In this document: piece after piece, positions 8,340-18,283 of the stretch | Position numbering within the stretch: position 1 is the stretch's first letter | Layout: each line of letters opens with the position of its first letter | Source: Pseudoteredinibacter isoporae | GTDB lineage: Bacteria; Pseudomonadota; Gammaproteobacteria; Pseudomonadales; Cellvibrionaceae | Reading direction: 5' to 3' | Assembly (NCBI RefSeq): GCF_011602085.1 | Contig: NZ_JAAONY010000003.1 | Span: forward strand, 372,001 to 436,000 | DNA length: 64,000 nucleotides | Notes under the pieces: generated by a model | The model's database searches: none | What the model was told of the DNA's origin: nothing | The model's input: only the letters and a program-made list of their open reading frames with translations | Program-made: the position numbers and the translations under genes

Positions 8340-9268
8340 TAACCCTGTAGGACATCCACAGCATTAATCACAACGTCCACCAGGGCCTGGCCTTGCCCGG
8401 CAGCATGACTGCTGGCTCGCAGCCTGTGCTCCATTACCGCTGGCATTACGGCCTGCACATCTTCCGGCAACAGATGTTCGCGGCCCTCTACCAGCGCCCA
8501 GGCTTTTGCAGCCGATACCAACGCCAATGCACCACGTGGAGAAATTCCGTAACTGAAACCTTCATAGTCTCGGCTGAACTGTACCAGGCGCTGAATATAA
8601 TCCAGCACGTGATCACTGATATGCACCTCACTGGCCTTCGCTTGCAACTCAGCCAACTGCTCCAGACTCATCGTGGCTTGGAGAGACTTTAAAAATTCAC
8701 GCGGGTTTACGCCCTTCAACAGCAAACGTTCAGCTGCGGCGGATGGATAGCCCAACGAAATACGCATCAAAAAGCGATCCAGCTGGGATTCTGGCAATGG
8801 AAAGGTTCCGGATTGATGCACCGGGTTCTGGGTTGCCAGAACAAAAAACGGCTTGGGCAGCGGACGGGTTTCTCCTTCGATACTCACCTGCCCTTCTTCC
8901 ATTGCCTCAAGCAACGCACTCTGGGTTTTTGGCGTACTTCGGTTAATTTCATCGGCGAGCAAGAGCTGGGTAAAGATCGGACCGGGATGAAAATCAAAGC
9001 GACTGTTTTGAGCGTCGAAAACGGAAACTCCCAACAAATCGGCAGGCAGCATATCACTGGTGAATTGCACCCGTTGATATTGCAAACCCAGAACAGCGGC
9101 CAAAGCATGGGCCAAAGTGGTTTTGCCCATGCCAGGCAAATCTTCAATCAGCAAATGCCCTTTTGCCAACAGGCAGGCCATGGCCAACTTTAATTGTGAT
9201 TCTTTCCCCAGTACGACTTTGCCAAGTTGCTCAAGTGATTGCTGCAATACCGAATGGCTCAAGGGCAT
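8339..9268 (-). CDS. MoxR family AAA+ ATPase
   Basis: Cytoplasmic AAA+ ATPase thought to act as a chaperone for assembly or activation of partner proteins. Walker A is at residues 46-51 (GMGKTT), Walker B at 102-107 (LLLADE), with sensor-type ATQNPVHQSGTFPLPESQ downstream and a helical lid at the C-terminus. Length 309 residues is usual. It is the first gene of the operon with the DUF58 and TgpA genes, set off from metZ by a terminator. Which protein it remodels cannot be told from sequence; the neighbours suggest the TgpA/DUF58 membrane pair. Confidence 0.93.
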   Translation of the reverse strand: MPLSHSVLQQSLEQLGKVVLGKESQLKLAMACLLAKGHLLIEDLPGMGKTTLAHALAAVLGLQYQRVQFTSDMLPADLLGVSVFDAQNSRFDFHPGPIFTQLLLADEINRSTPKTQSALLEAMEEGQVSIEGETRPLPKPFFVLATQNPVHQSGTFPLPESQLDRFLMRISLGYPSAAAERLLLKGVNPREFLKSLQATMSLEQLAELQAKASEVHISDHVLDYIQRLVQFSRDYEGFSYGISPRGALALVSAAKAWALVEGREHLLPEDVQAVMPAVMEHRLRASSHAAGQGQALVDVVINAVDVLQG

Positions 9269-9283
9269 CTCCTATTTGGCCGA

Positions 9284-9316
9284 ATAAAAATAAGGGCTGC
9301 CGTTTGAGGCAACCCT
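9284..9316 (-). terminator. Rho-independent terminator of metZ
   Basis: On the minus strand AGGGTTGCC pairs with GGCAGCCCT (one G-U), followed by TTATTTTTATT. It starts 17 bases past the metZ stop codon and precedes moxR. Confidence 0.8.
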
Positions 9317-9332
9317 GTCATTTATGCTTTGC

Positions 9333-10535
9333 TTACAGTGCGCTCAGTCCGCGCTTCATATCGACAATCAGATCCTCGATATCTTCAAGGCCAACGGCGA
9401 TGCGAATCAAATTTTCGGTGATACCCGCTTCAACTTTTTCTTCCGGGCTCAGACGAGAATGCGTGGTTGTCGCAGGATGCACAATGGTGGTTTTAACATC
9501 CCCTAAATTTGCTGTCAGGGAAACCAGACGGGTGGCATCAATAAAACGCCAGGCCGCAGCACGGCGCTCGGATTCCTCACTCACCTTCAATCGAAAAGAC
9601 AATACGCCACCAAAGCCACGCTGCTGTTTCTTGGCCAATTCATGACCGGGATGCTCGGGCAAGCCAGCATAGAAAACCTGCTCAATGGCATCTTGCTTCT
9701 GTAACCATTCCGCCAGCTTTTGAGCATTTTGACAGTGGGCATCCATACGCAAGCGCAAGGTTTCCAGACCTTTTAGAAACACCCAGGCATTGAAAGGCGC
9801 CAGTGTCGGGCCGGCTGTACGCACAAAACCCAACACCTCTTCCATGTCAGCTTCATTACCCAAAACCACACCGCCCATGCAGCGGCCTTGGCCATCGATG
9901 TATTTGGTGGCTGAATGCACAACGATGTCCGCACCCAAATCCAGAGGACGTTGCAAGGCTGGTGTACAAAAGCAATTGTCGACCACCAAACGGCAGTTAT
10001 TGTCCTTGGCCAACGCCGACAGAGCACCTAAATCCGCAACATCGCACAATGGATTCGAAGGTGTTTCCAGGAACAGCATTTTGGTTGCGGGAGTCATTGC
10101 CGCTTTCCAATCTTCGAGCTTGGAAAGTTCAACGAAGACCACATCGATGCCAAATTTCACCAGAATTTTGCCGAACAAGTTGCTGGTGCTACCAAACACA
10201 CTACGCGAAACCAGAACCTGATCTCCTTGCTGCATCAACGCCATACAGGTCGACAGAATCGCCGCCATACCCGATGATGTCGCCACTGCGGCCTCCGCAC
10301 CTTCCATTACCGCCATTCGGTCCTGGAAAATTTTCACCGTTGGATTGGTATAGCGTGAATACACATTACCAGCCTCGTCACCGGCAAACTTGGCCGCTGC
10401 GTCGGCAGCCGACTCAAAAACATAGCTGGAGGTATTGAACAAAGGCTCACTGTGTTCACCTTCCGGAGTGCGGCTATGTCCGGTGCGAATTGCAAGGGTA
10501 TCCAAATTACAGAGTTCTAAAAATTCATCATTCAT
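9333..10535 (-). CDS. metZ: O-succinylhomoserine sulfhydrylase
   Basis: PLP enzyme that makes homocysteine from O-succinylhomoserine and sulfide in methionine synthesis. The protein belongs to the Cys/Met metabolism PLP family. The cofactor lysine is K211 in VVHSATKYIDGQGR, and the RYTNPT phosphate-site motif is near residue 61. Length 400 fits MetZ (about 403). The purF-metZ neighbourhood is the one seen in Pseudomonas, which favours MetZ over cystathionine gamma-synthase or gamma-lyase, although these paralogues are close. It has its own terminator and one separates it from purF. Confidence 0.88.
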   Translation of the reverse strand: MNDEFLELCNLDTLAIRTGHSRTPEGEHSEPLFNTSSYVFESAADAAAKFAGDEAGNVYSRYTNPTVKIFQDRMAVMEGAEAAVATSSGMAAILSTCMALMQQGDQVLVSRSVFGSTSNLFGKILVKFGIDVVFVELSKLEDWKAAMTPATKMLFLETPSNPLCDVADLGALSALAKDNNCRLVVDNCFCTPALQRPLDLGADIVVHSATKYIDGQGRCMGGVVLGNEADMEEVLGFVRTAGPTLAPFNAWVFLKGLETLRLRMDAHCQNAQKLAEWLQKQDAIEQVFYAGLPEHPGHELAKKQQRGFGGVLSFRLKVSEESERRAAAWRFIDATRLVSLTANLGDVKTTIVHPATTTHSRLSPEEKVEAGITENLIRIAVGLEDIEDLIVDMKRGLSAL

Positions 10536-10586
10536 GGTGATCGCCGTTAGACACTATCGCTAAACGGGCCCGCTCACGCTATCCAC

Positions 10587-10618
10587 AACAAAAAAGCCCA
10601 GGGGACTAACCCTGGGCT
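10587..10618 (-). terminator. Rho-independent terminator between purF and metZ
   Basis: AGCCCAGGG pairs perfectly with CCCTGGGCT around a 6-base loop; on the minus strand it is followed by TTTTTTGTTG. It ends the purF transcript. Confidence 0.88.
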
Positions 10619-10700
10619 TTCGTAAACAGCCTGCAAGCCCTAAAGGGCTTTAGTGTAGCCTGAGCGGCACTGACATACAAAATAACAGCTGCTTATAAGT

Positions 10701-12224
10701 CTATTCCACCGCTCCGTTATGGAGACCGATGACGGCAGTGTCATCTGAGCTCACCGCCTTCTTGGCTTTGGCACTGTCATTGCGAGCCGCTTCCAACTTC
10801 GCAAAGTACTGCTCATCAACATCACCCGTAATGTACTCACCCGTGAACACCGAGCAGTCAAACTGGGCAATATCAGGATTGCCGTCCTGGGATGCGGCTA
10901 CCAAATCATCAAGATCCTGATAGAGCAACCAATCTGCGCCAATCTCTTTACACACTTCCTCGTCGCTTTGACCACTGGCGATCAGTTCGCTGGCTGACGG
11001 CATATCAATGCCATAAACGTTGGGGAACTTAACTGCGGGGGCGGCCGACGCAAAATACACCTTGTTTGCACCGGCATCGCGCGCCATCTGAATAATCTGC
11101 TGACAAGTTGTACCACGTACGATGGAATCGTCCACCAACATAACGTTCTTGCCCTTGAACTCCAACTCAATAGCGTTCAGCTTCTGGCGTACGGATTTTT
11201 TGCGCTGCTGCTGACCGGGCATAATAAAAGTACGGCCAATGTAGCGGTTTTTCACCAACCCCTCACGGAACTTGACGTTCAAATTGTGCGCCAGTGCCTG
11301 GCCCGCCACACGGCTGCTGTCCGGAATCGGAATGACCACGTCGATGTCGTGCTCGGGGCGCTCACGCAGAATCTTCTCGGCCAGACGTTCGCCCTGGCGC
11401 AGTCGTGATTTATAGACTGAAACACCGTCGATGATGGAATCTGGTCGAGCAAAATAGACATGCTCAAAAATACAAGGGGATAAGCTCACCTCTTCTGCAC
11501 AGATTGCACTGTGCAGTTCACCTTCGGTACTGATAAAGATCGCTTCACCGGGAGCGACATCGCGCTCAATGGTATAACCGCTGACATCAAGTGCGACGCT
11601 TTCCGAGGCAATCATATACTCGGTGCCATTCTCAGTTTCACGGCTACCATAAACCAGAGGGCGAATTCCGTGGGCATCACGGAAGGCAATAATGCCGTAG
11701 TTAGCAATCATTGCCACACAGGCGTAACCACCGCGAACGCGTTTGTGCATCGCGCGAATGGCATTAAAGAAATCCTCAGGTTGGGGCTTGGCTTTGTTCT
11801 GTTTCAGCAATTCATGGGCGAACACATTGAGCAGCAATTCCGAATCGGAATCGGTATTCATATGTCGCAAATCCGTTTGCAGCAACTCGCGCTCCACCTC
11901 TTCAGTATTGGTCAGATTGCCGTTATGTGCCAGGGCAATACCGTAGGGTGAGTTCACATAAAAAGGCTGGGCTTGTGCCGGGCCAGAGCTGCCTGCGGTC
12001 GGGTAACGCACATGACCGATGCCGTAGTTGCCGACCAAACGCTGCATATGGCGGGTGCGAAACACATCGCTTACCAAACCATTGGCTTTGTGCTGGGCCA
12101 AACGCCCATCCTGACAGGTCATAATACCGGCGGCGTCCTGACCCCGATGCTGTAACATGGTCAATGCATCATAAATCTGCAAATTGACATCACTCTTGCC
12201 GACAATACCAACGACACCACACAT
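10701..12224 (-). CDS. purF: Amidophosphoribosyltransferase
   Basis: First committed step of purine synthesis: glutamine and PRPP give phosphoribosylamine. The start at 12224 is chosen because it puts the catalytic cysteine at residue 2 ([10 protein letters not shown]), as needed after Met removal; the frame is open 8 codons further. The N-terminal Ntn-type glutaminase domain includes HRGQDAAG and GHVRYPT. The C-terminal phosphoribosyltransferase domain has the PRPP motif [12 protein letters not shown]. Length 507 residues against 505 in E. coli. It follows cvpA, the usual cvpA-purF pair, with 49 bases between them. Confidence 0.97.
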   Translation of the reverse strand: MCGVVGIVGKSDVNLQIYDALTMLQHRGQDAAGIMTCQDGRLAQHKANGLVSDVFRTRHMQRLVGNYGIGHVRYPTAGSSGPAQAQPFYVNSPYGIALAHNGNLTNTEEVERELLQTDLRHMNTDSDSELLLNVFAHELLKQNKAKPQPEDFFNAIRAMHKRVRGGYACVAMIANYGIIAFRDAHGIRPLVYGSRETENGTEYMIASESVALDVSGYTIERDVAPGEAIFISTEGELHSAICAEEVSLSPCIFEHVYFARPDSIIDGVSVYKSRLRQGERLAEKILRERPEHDIDVVIPIPDSSRVAGQALAHNLNVKFREGLVKNRYIGRTFIMPGQQQRKKSVRQKLNAIELEFKGKNVMLVDDSIVRGTTCQQIIQMARDAGANKVYFASAAPAVKFPNVYGIDMPSASELIASGQSDEEVCKEIGADWLLYQDLDDLVAASQDGNPDIAQFDCSVFTGEYITGDVDEQYFAKLEAARNDSAKAKKAVSSDDTAVIGLHNGAVE

Positions 12225-12273
12225 AAAGCCTACGCTCCAGACAATCACTGCGCTGCAATTCAGCAGCTAAATA

Positions 12274-12774
12274 TTAAAACAAGGATTTAAACCACTCAAA
12301 GGCCTGGTCAGCAGTGCCAATGGCCCAACCTTCCATACCTTTAAAATACGCAATCATGGTGGACGCCTGCCACCAGGGGTCCTGCTCGACCGGTAAAATT
12401 TTAGGAATAATAATCACCATCGCCAATACGATAGCCACACCGCGCAAAGCACCAAATAAAACACCCAACAGGCGATCGGTGCCAGACAGGCCCGTTGCTC
12501 TAACCAGTTGAGATAAAAGATAGTTCAATAATGAGCCCGCGATCAGGGTCATCAGAAATAGCATGGCAAAGGCGGCCAATTCTCGCAGGGATGGAGTACT
12601 CAACCAGCCCCCCAGCATCGGTGCCAATTGGCTCTTGAAACTCATGGCCACCAGAAACGCGGCGGCAAGGTTCACCAGCGACAAGGCCTCTTTGATCAGG
12701 CCCCGGATCATGCCCACCAGAGACGAGACCCCGATAATGCCCAAGATCAACCAATCTGCCCAAACAAGTGCCAT
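12274..12774 (-). CDS. cvpA: CvpA family membrane protein
   Basis: Small inner-membrane protein named for colicin V production; in enterobacteria linked to envelope stress and bile resistance. It has about four hydrophobic segments over 166 residues. The start at 12774 (MALVWADWLILGIIG) matches the family start; the frame also offers an upstream Met at 12807 that would add 11 unconserved residues. The motif GTDRLLGVLFGALRGVAIV is typical. It sits between dedD and purF, probably as one transcript dedD-cvpA-purF. Confidence 0.93.
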   Translation of the reverse strand: MALVWADWLILGIIGVSSLVGMIRGLIKEALSLVNLAAAFLVAMSFKSQLAPMLGGWLSTPSLRELAAFAMLFLMTLIAGSLLNYLLSQLVRATGLSGTDRLLGVLFGALRGVAIVLAMVIIIPKILPVEQDPWWQASTMIAYFKGMEGWAIGTADQAFEWFKSLF

Positions 12775-12834
12775 ATTCGTACTCAATAACGCCCCGGCCG
12801 GGGCCAATCTGCGCGCATTCTACCAGAGCTTGGC

Positions 12835-13593
12835 TCAAGGCTGAAAGCGCAGAATCAATGCATCGACCTTTAACAATTTGTCCAGCTCGCGTTTCAGGCG
12901 TTCCGCCGTGCGGCGATTGATTTTGGGGCCTACGTAGACCCGGTAAATCAGGCCCTTCGGCGTCTTGGCCGAGCGGTAATACGCTCGATAGTCCTTGCCC
13001 TGCAGCTGCTTCACGATGCTCTTGGCCTTGGTCTCGGAGGAAGAGCTGATCACCTGCAAGACCCAGGCATTTGCAGTGCCGTCAGCGTTAAGAATGTCAC
13101 TGGAAGCCGGCGCGGCTTTTTTGGGTTCTGCCTTTTTAGGGTTCGCCTTTGCAGGCTTTGGCGTGGGTTTAGGTGCAGGCTTTGCACTGGCCTCGGCAGC
13201 GGTATTCTGGCTGATTTTAGGCTTGGCAATAAAAGGTTCTGCCTGGGAGTTCGCAACCGCCTTGTTGGGTACAGGTTTTGATTCGCCGCCTGCATCGCTG
13301 GCTCCCCCGGTACTTACCTGAGCAGTCAGTTGGGGGGCGTCACCACCATCAACATGCTGATCATCTCCGCCTTCGGGAATAAACATTTGATCGGGTTTCG
13401 AGGCCGGATCAATGCCATCCGGGCGGTTGGGAGACTGGTAATCCACAGGGTCGATGTTTGGCATTGATGGAATCTGGCTCACCGTATCGACCTTATGCTT
13501 ATCATGCTGATCAAACAGCACCGGCACAAATAATACCGCGACCGCCGATAAGACCACCGCACCTACTAATCGCTGTTTTAAGCCGTCATCCAC
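12835..13593 (-). CDS. dedD: SPOR-domain protein, DedD type
   Basis: Cell-division protein that binds denuded septal peptidoglycan. It has a short cytoplasmic N-terminus, one helix near residues 9-25 (LVGAVVLSAVAVLFVPVLF) and a long Pro/Ala/Lys linker to about residue 170. A C-terminal SPOR domain follows (AWVLQVISSSSETKAK to the end, with YRVYVGPK). Length 252 residues. The folC-dedD-cvpA-purF order agrees with other gammaproteobacteria. It is probably co-transcribed with folC, 100 bases upstream. Confidence 0.92.
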   Translation of the reverse strand: MDDGLKQRLVGAVVLSAVAVLFVPVLFDQHDKHKVDTVSQIPSMPNIDPVDYQSPNRPDGIDPASKPDQMFIPEGGDDQHVDGGDAPQLTAQVSTGGASDAGGESKPVPNKAVANSQAEPFIAKPKISQNTAAEASAKPAPKPTPKPAKANPKKAEPKKAAPASSDILNADGTANAWVLQVISSSSETKAKSIVKQLQGKDYRAYYRSAKTPKGLIYRVYVGPKINRRTAERLKRELDKLLKVDALILRFQP

Positions 13594-13693
13594 TGGATTA
13601 CTTAACCTCGTTTTCTAAAAGCACGAATACCGTACTGTTTGACAGCGCCCCTGGGAAATAGCTCCCTGAAGCGTCGATTTTGCCGATGGATTT

Positions 13694-14986
13694 CTATGGG
13701 TTTCCGTCTGGCGATTTGCTGGAATCATCCAAATAACTCAACGCAGCAGCGACGGTAAAAAAGGAGCCCATAATAATAATGCGATCACCCTCTTGGGAGG
13801 ATTCCCGCAGATCTTCCATCGCTTGGCGGACAGTTCCCGCTTCTGCTGCCGGAATACCGACTTCGGCCAGCTCGGAGTATAAAAGTTTCGCCGTGGCGGC
13901 TCTAGGAGTATTTGGCAAATCGCAGGCATAGGCTCGCTTGACGCAAGTTGCCCAGGGCTTGAGTATCCCAGGCAGATCTTTATCCGCCATTGCCCCCAAA
14001 ACCAAAAACGGCGGTTTGTCCGATTCCTCGAACAATTGAGTTTGCAGATGTTCGCTTGCTGCCGGATTATGGGCCACATCCAGAATCAACTCCCGGCCCA
14101 GCCAGTTGATGCGCTGGCAGCGTCCTGTCAGTTGAATATGATCAAACGCCCTGGCAACCCTCTCATCACCCGGCCACATACCCAACAGCTCCACACTGAG
14201 AACCGCAGCGACGACACTTGGCACGGGTAAGCCCGGTTTTGTCATCTCGAACTCGCGCTCGTTAAGCTGCATCTTCACGCGCCCGGCATTTACCTGATAG
14301 TCAAAATGCTGGTTCGCCTGCCAGTGCTTGGCGCCCAATTCCCGAGCGACCTCCTCAACCGAAGACGGCACGTCCGGACTGGCACTGATCGCTACTCGAC
14401 CACCGCGAAAAATACCCGCTTTCTCTCGGCCGATTTGCTGTAAATCACTGCCCAGCCAATCCTGATGATCAAGCGCAATGGAAGTTACGATAGCGATATC
14501 CGCATCGATAATATTGACAGCATCCAGTCGGCCACCCAGGCCAACTTCCAGGATCACATAGTCACTGCCTGCATCGGCGAATACCTTCAAAGCAGCCAGC
14601 GTGGCAAACTCAAAATAACTCAGACTAATGTCGTCGCGCGCCGAATCAATTTCAGCAAAGGCCTGGGAAATCGCTTCATCCTGCGCTGGCTCACCATTCA
14701 AACGAATGCGTTCGTTAAAGTGCAAAAAATGTGGTGAGGTATACGCAGCAAAACTCGGCTTTTGGGGATGCTCGGCAAACAACGCTTCCAGGCTGGCAAC
14801 GCAGGAGCCTTTACCATTGGTGCCTGCAATGGTGATGACGGTGCGCTCAGCCATGGCCGTCATCAGCCCCATGCGCTCGGCGACGGTGCGCACTCGACTG
14901 AGCCCCATCTCAATTTCGCTGGGATGGACCGACTCAATGTAATCCAACCATTCAGACAATGTGCGTTGTGTAGGTGTCAAAGACAT
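13694..14986 (-). CDS. folC: Bifunctional folylpolyglutamate synthase / dihydrofolate synthase
   Basis: Adds L-glutamate to dihydropteroate and to folates in the cytoplasm, ATP-dependent. Mur-ligase fold: P-loop GTNGKGS at residues 55-61, TSPHFLHFNERIRLNG, the Mg/carbamate region LEVGLGGRLDAVN, the DHQDWLG block and a C-terminal domain with DVAHNPAA. Length 430 residues is usual. It lies downstream of accD, but a good terminator stands between them, so it needs its own promoter or read-through. Confidence 0.95.
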   Translation of the reverse strand: MSLTPTQRTLSEWLDYIESVHPSEIEMGLSRVRTVAERMGLMTAMAERTVITIAGTNGKGSCVASLEALFAEHPQKPSFAAYTSPHFLHFNERIRLNGEPAQDEAISQAFAEIDSARDDISLSYFEFATLAALKVFADAGSDYVILEVGLGGRLDAVNIIDADIAIVTSIALDHQDWLGSDLQQIGREKAGIFRGGRVAISASPDVPSSVEEVARELGAKHWQANQHFDYQVNAGRVKMQLNEREFEMTKPGLPVPSVVAAVLSVELLGMWPGDERVARAFDHIQLTGRCQRINWLGRELILDVAHNPAASEHLQTQLFEESDKPPFLVLGAMADKDLPGILKPWATCVKRAYACDLPNTPRAATAKLLYSELAEVGIPAAEAGTVRQAMEDLRESSQEGDRIIIMGSFFTVAAALSYLDDSSKSPDGNP

Positions 14987-15053
14987 GTTCCGCGACCTGA
15001 AATGTTGTTACGGTTTTAAACGATCGTGAGTTACGCGATAAAATTTCGAACAA

Positions 15054-15087
15054 TAAAAAACCCGCCGAACTGCAGCGGGTTTTGTTT
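15054..15087 (-). terminator. Rho-independent terminator between accD and folC
   Basis: AAAACCCGC pairs with GCGGGTTTT around a 9-base loop and is followed on the minus strand by TTATTG. The A/T flanks on both sides mean it could act in both directions, but only accD points into it. Confidence 0.85.
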
Positions 15088-15116
15088 AATCATGCACCAT
15101 TAAACTGGGGCCGATA

Positions 15117-16085
15117 TCAGGATTCTTCACCTTCTTTGGGCTCCGGCGTTTCGCCTTCCAGAACCTCACCTTCCACCAATTCATCTTCAGCATCGGTTTC
15201 TTCTTCCTGCAGCTGAGATTCGTCCCACTGGTAGTTCGTGAACTTGGCCAACAATGAACCCACGCGATCGCGCATTTGATTACGGTGAATAATCATATCG
15301 ATAGCGCCGTGCTCCAGCAGGAATTCACTGCGCTGGAAACCCGCCGGCAATTTCTGGCGAATGGTTTGCTCAATAATGTTTGGACCCGCAAAGCCCGCTC
15401 GCGCACCTGGCTCAGCAGCATTGATATCACCCAACAGAGCCAAACTGGCGGATACACCACCGTATACTGGATCCGTCATGATCGACACATAAGGTGTGCC
15501 CTGCTGCTTCAAGCGCTCGATAATGGCGGAGGTCTTGGCCATCTGCATCAGCGAGATCAAAGCTTCCTGCATACGAGCACCACCAGTAGCCGAGAAACAA
15601 ACCAAAGGAATGTTTTCATCCAACGCTACTTTGGCCGCACGGGTAAACTTTTCACCTACGGCATATCCCATAGAACCGCCATGGAACGCAAACTCAAAGG
15701 CAACGGCAACAATCGGCATACCTTTCAGGCTACCGCGCATGGCAACCAGAGCGTCTTTTTCACCCGTAGATTTCTGGGCACTGCTCAGACGCTCTTTGTA
15801 TTTTTTGATGTCCTTGAACTTCAAACGGTCAATTGGCTCTACCTCGGTCGCCAATTCTTCACGTCCATCTTTGTCCAGGAAGATGTCCAGACGCTTGCGG
15901 GCGCCGATACGCATATGGTGGTCACATTTTGGACAGACGTCGTCGTTGCGTTCCAGCTCGGGACGGTACAACACAGAACCACATTTGACGCACTTCTTCC
16001 ATAGCCCCTCTGGCACTTTACTGGCGCCATCACGGCGGCCTTCTGAGCGCACCGAATTAGGAATAATTTTGTCCAACCAACTCAT
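15117..16085 (-). CDS. accD: Acetyl-CoA carboxylase carboxyltransferase subunit beta
   Basis: Beta subunit of the carboxyltransferase that makes malonyl-CoA, paired with AccA (not in this window). The start at 16085 gives [10 protein letters not shown], the family N-terminus, and removes 16 unconserved upstream residues. A four-Cys zinc ribbon is at C32, C35, C51, C54. The carboxyltransferase core includes [14 protein letters not shown] and [14 protein letters not shown]. The protein ends in a very acidic tail (from about residue 290, rich in E and D). Length 322 residues. It follows trpF after a 479-base gap. Confidence 0.96.
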   Translation of the reverse strand: MSWLDKIIPNSVRSEGRRDGASKVPEGLWKKCVKCGSVLYRPELERNDDVCPKCDHHMRIGARKRLDIFLDKDGREELATEVEPIDRLKFKDIKKYKERLSSAQKSTGEKDALVAMRGSLKGMPIVAVAFEFAFHGGSMGYAVGEKFTRAAKVALDENIPLVCFSATGGARMQEALISLMQMAKTSAIIERLKQQGTPYVSIMTDPVYGGVSASLALLGDINAAEPGARAGFAGPNIIEQTIRQKLPAGFQRSEFLLEHGAIDMIIHRNQMRDRVGSLLAKFTNYQWDESQLQEEETDAEDELVEGEVLEGETPEPKEGEES

Positions 16086-16564
16086 ATTTTTCTCGCTGAT
16101 TTGCTGGCCTCCATGTTCAGCATGGCGGCACATGTCTCAATTAATTCTGTGGCAGCTAAATAAGCCCTTTCAAAGCTCGATTTAGCACGTGTTTCCGTGC
16201 TGATGATTCAACAGCTATTGTTCATATTTACCGAGCAGAGTTCCTTCCAGCAGGGTCGTCTATATTTTAGACAGCCCTATTGAGATACCCCTGAACAAGC
16301 AAACGCTATTCTGCCAATTTTCTATAGCGCTATGATAAATAATGGGGCGATGAAGTGACACTAAAATATTCATCTAGTGGCAAAATCCCCCGCTTTTTTT
16401 CCAATTTGTCGGCCATTGATCCCTGACTCTCTTGAGGGTGAGGCCCAAGCACTTAATCTTAGCTGAACTTTCCAGCTTAATTAGTGGTTTCCCGGGATTT
16501 GCTATCTCCCCTCTCTACCCACTGTCCCCATGCTAACGCGGGCTTTCACCGCAGAGCCCAAGAC
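16086..16564. other. 479-base non-coding region between trpF and accD
   Basis: No gene is supported here on either strand. I see a 10-base perfect palindrome ATAGCGCTAT at 16324-16333 and AT-rich stretches that could hold the accD promoter on the minus strand. No -35/-10 pair is convincing, and no clear terminator for trpF is present. Confidence 0.5.
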
Positions 16565-17194
16565 TCAAGTGGCGTCTACTTCCGCCAAAAAACGCCGAAT
16601 TTTATCCAGGCATTTATCACCATGGGCTTTTTCAACACCGCCACTGACATCCACTGCATACACAGCGGTTTGCTTCACGGCATCGGCGATATTATCCGGC
16701 GTCAGGCCACCTGCCAGAATAATGGGCTTGGCGGCACTTTTCGGCACTCGCTGCCAGTCAAAACGCTCACCAGTGCCACCCGGCACACCAGGTTGATAGG
16801 CGTCCAGCAGAATGCCTGCAGCAGAGCCAAAGCGCGCTATCTCGCCATCAAGGTCCAAACCTTCACGCATACGAATCGCCTTCATATAACGACGCCCAAA
16901 GCTTTCACAGTAATCCGGAGACTCGTCACCGTGAAACTGCAAAATATCCAGCGGCAACTTTGCCAACACGTCCCGAACGGCTTCTTCCGGTGCATTCACA
17001 AACAGACCAACCAAACTGGTAAAAGGTCCGACCGCTTCAGCGATTTCAATGGCTTGCTCAAGACTGACGTTTCTGGGGCTCGGCCCGTAAAATACCAAAC
17101 CGATAGCATCAACACCCGCCAGCGAGGCCGCTCTTGCCTGATCAGGTCGAGTGAAACCGCAAACCTTTACATAGGTTTTGCGTACATTGTTCAT
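16565..17194 (-). CDS. trpF: Phosphoribosylanthranilate isomerase
   Basis: Third step of tryptophan synthesis from anthranilate: an Amadori rearrangement by a single-domain TIM barrel. The general-base cysteine is in KVCGFTRPDQA (C12) and the general-acid aspartate in ILLDAYQPGVPGGTG. The phosphate site VDVSGGVE lies near the C-terminus. Length 209 residues is usual. It overlaps truA by 4 bases. The rest of the trp genes are not in the window, which is normal for the Pseudomonas truA-trpF-accD order. Confidence 0.96.
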   Translation of the reverse strand: MNNVRKTYVKVCGFTRPDQARAASLAGVDAIGLVFYGPSPRNVSLEQAIEIAEAVGPFTSLVGLFVNAPEEAVRDVLAKLPLDILQFHGDESPDYCESFGRRYMKAIRMREGLDLDGEIARFGSAAGILLDAYQPGVPGGTGERFDWQRVPKSAAKPIILAGGLTPDNIADAVKQTAVYAVDVSGGVEKAHGDKCLDKIRRFLAEVDAT

Positions 17195-18156
17195 ACTCCG
17201 GGCTCCTTGAATGGCGGTGAATGGTCATTATCGAACTGGACCGCTTCTCCCGCCAAACTCAAATCATCGGGCAGCAGCATCGGTCCTCGTGAAATATCCG
17301 GAATCGCGAACGCTTCCGGGTAATGAGCCGCAACAAAGTACAGGCCTGCCGCAGGCGCTGTCACACTCGCAGCACTGCGATTGCGCGCCTCAAGCACGTC
17401 GGCCACCCAGCTCACTTGTTTTTGGCCGGAACCGACGGCCATCAGCACACCGACAATATTGCGAACCATATGATGCAGAAACGCGTTGGCGCGAATCTCC
17501 ATCACAATCAAACCACCATGCAGGCGATAAAACTGAATTCTTTGAATCTCTCTGACTGGATTTTTAGCCTGACACTGAGCGGCCCGAAACGAGGAAAAGT
17601 CGTGCTCACCCATCAAAAACCCGGCAGCGTGCTGCATTTTTTCGAGATCCAGAGGAAATTTCGACCAAGTGATTTGATCTCGCAGCAGTCCCGGTGAAAC
17701 CGCTTGATCGGAAATCAGGTAACGATAGCTGCGCGCCTTTGCGCTAAATCGCGCATGGAACTGCGCCGGCATTTCAGCAGCCCAACGCACTCGGATGTCT
17801 CGGGCCATGGCGGTATTTACGCCCTGCACCCAAGCCTTACTTGGGCGAACGGCCCGGCTGTCAAAATGAATAACCTGGCTCGTGGCATGCACTCCGGCAT
17901 CGGTACGGCCAGCGCAAACCAAACTGACCGGCTCAGCCGCTACCGCACTCAAGGCTTTCTGCAATTCAGCCTGAACGGTTTGAGGATCGTGCTTTTGCTG
18001 CTGAAAACCCCGATACGAGGCCCCATTGTATTCCACCACGGCACCATAGCGATAAATACCTTCCGGTAGAGATTCACCACTCAGAATTTCGCCATTGGTT
18101 TTATAGGGTCGCGCCATGGGTGCCATTTTCAATTCAGGGATATAAAACGCGCGCAT
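17191..18156 (-). CDS. truA: tRNA pseudouridine(38-40) synthase
   Basis: Modifies uridines 38-40 in the anticodon arm of many tRNAs. The catalytic aspartate is D86 in CAGRTDAGVHA, followed by TruA blocks ARSYRYLI and FLHHMVRNIVG. The open frame gives 321 residues, longer than the usual 265-275. The start at 18156 has only a weak AGG; internal ATGs at 18126 and 18117 are alternatives, and part of the excess lies in an N-terminal extension of about 35 residues before YRYGAVVEYNG. It is translationally coupled to trpF and follows the fimV terminator. Confidence 0.93.
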   Translation of the reverse strand: MRAFYIPELKMAPMARPYKTNGEILSGESLPEGIYRYGAVVEYNGASYRGFQQQKHDPQTVQAELQKALSAVAAEPVSLVCAGRTDAGVHATSQVIHFDSRAVRPSKAWVQGVNTAMARDIRVRWAAEMPAQFHARFSAKARSYRYLISDQAVSPGLLRDQITWSKFPLDLEKMQHAAGFLMGEHDFSSFRAAQCQAKNPVREIQRIQFYRLHGGLIVMEIRANAFLHHMVRNIVGVLMAVGSGQKQVSWVADVLEARNRSAASVTAPAAGLYFVAAHYPEAFAIPDISRGPMLLPDDLSLAGEAVQFDNDHSPPFKEPGV

Positions 18157-18227
18157 TGTACCTGAGCCCTATGCTCGAAACAAAAATGCACAGTAAACAA
18201 GCTGTTAAAAGCATTCGTCCAAAACGC

Positions 18228-18250
18228 AAAAAGGCCCTTTCGGGCCTTTT
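18228..18250 (-). terminator. Rho-independent terminator of fimV
   Basis: AAAAGGCCC pairs perfectly with GGGCCTTTT around a 4-base loop, 34 bases past the fimV stop codon. On the minus strand it is followed by TTGCG, so the arm itself supplies most of the U-run. Confidence 0.85.
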
Positions 18251-18283
18251 GGGGTAGTTATACCCGGAATTGACGATGCATTA

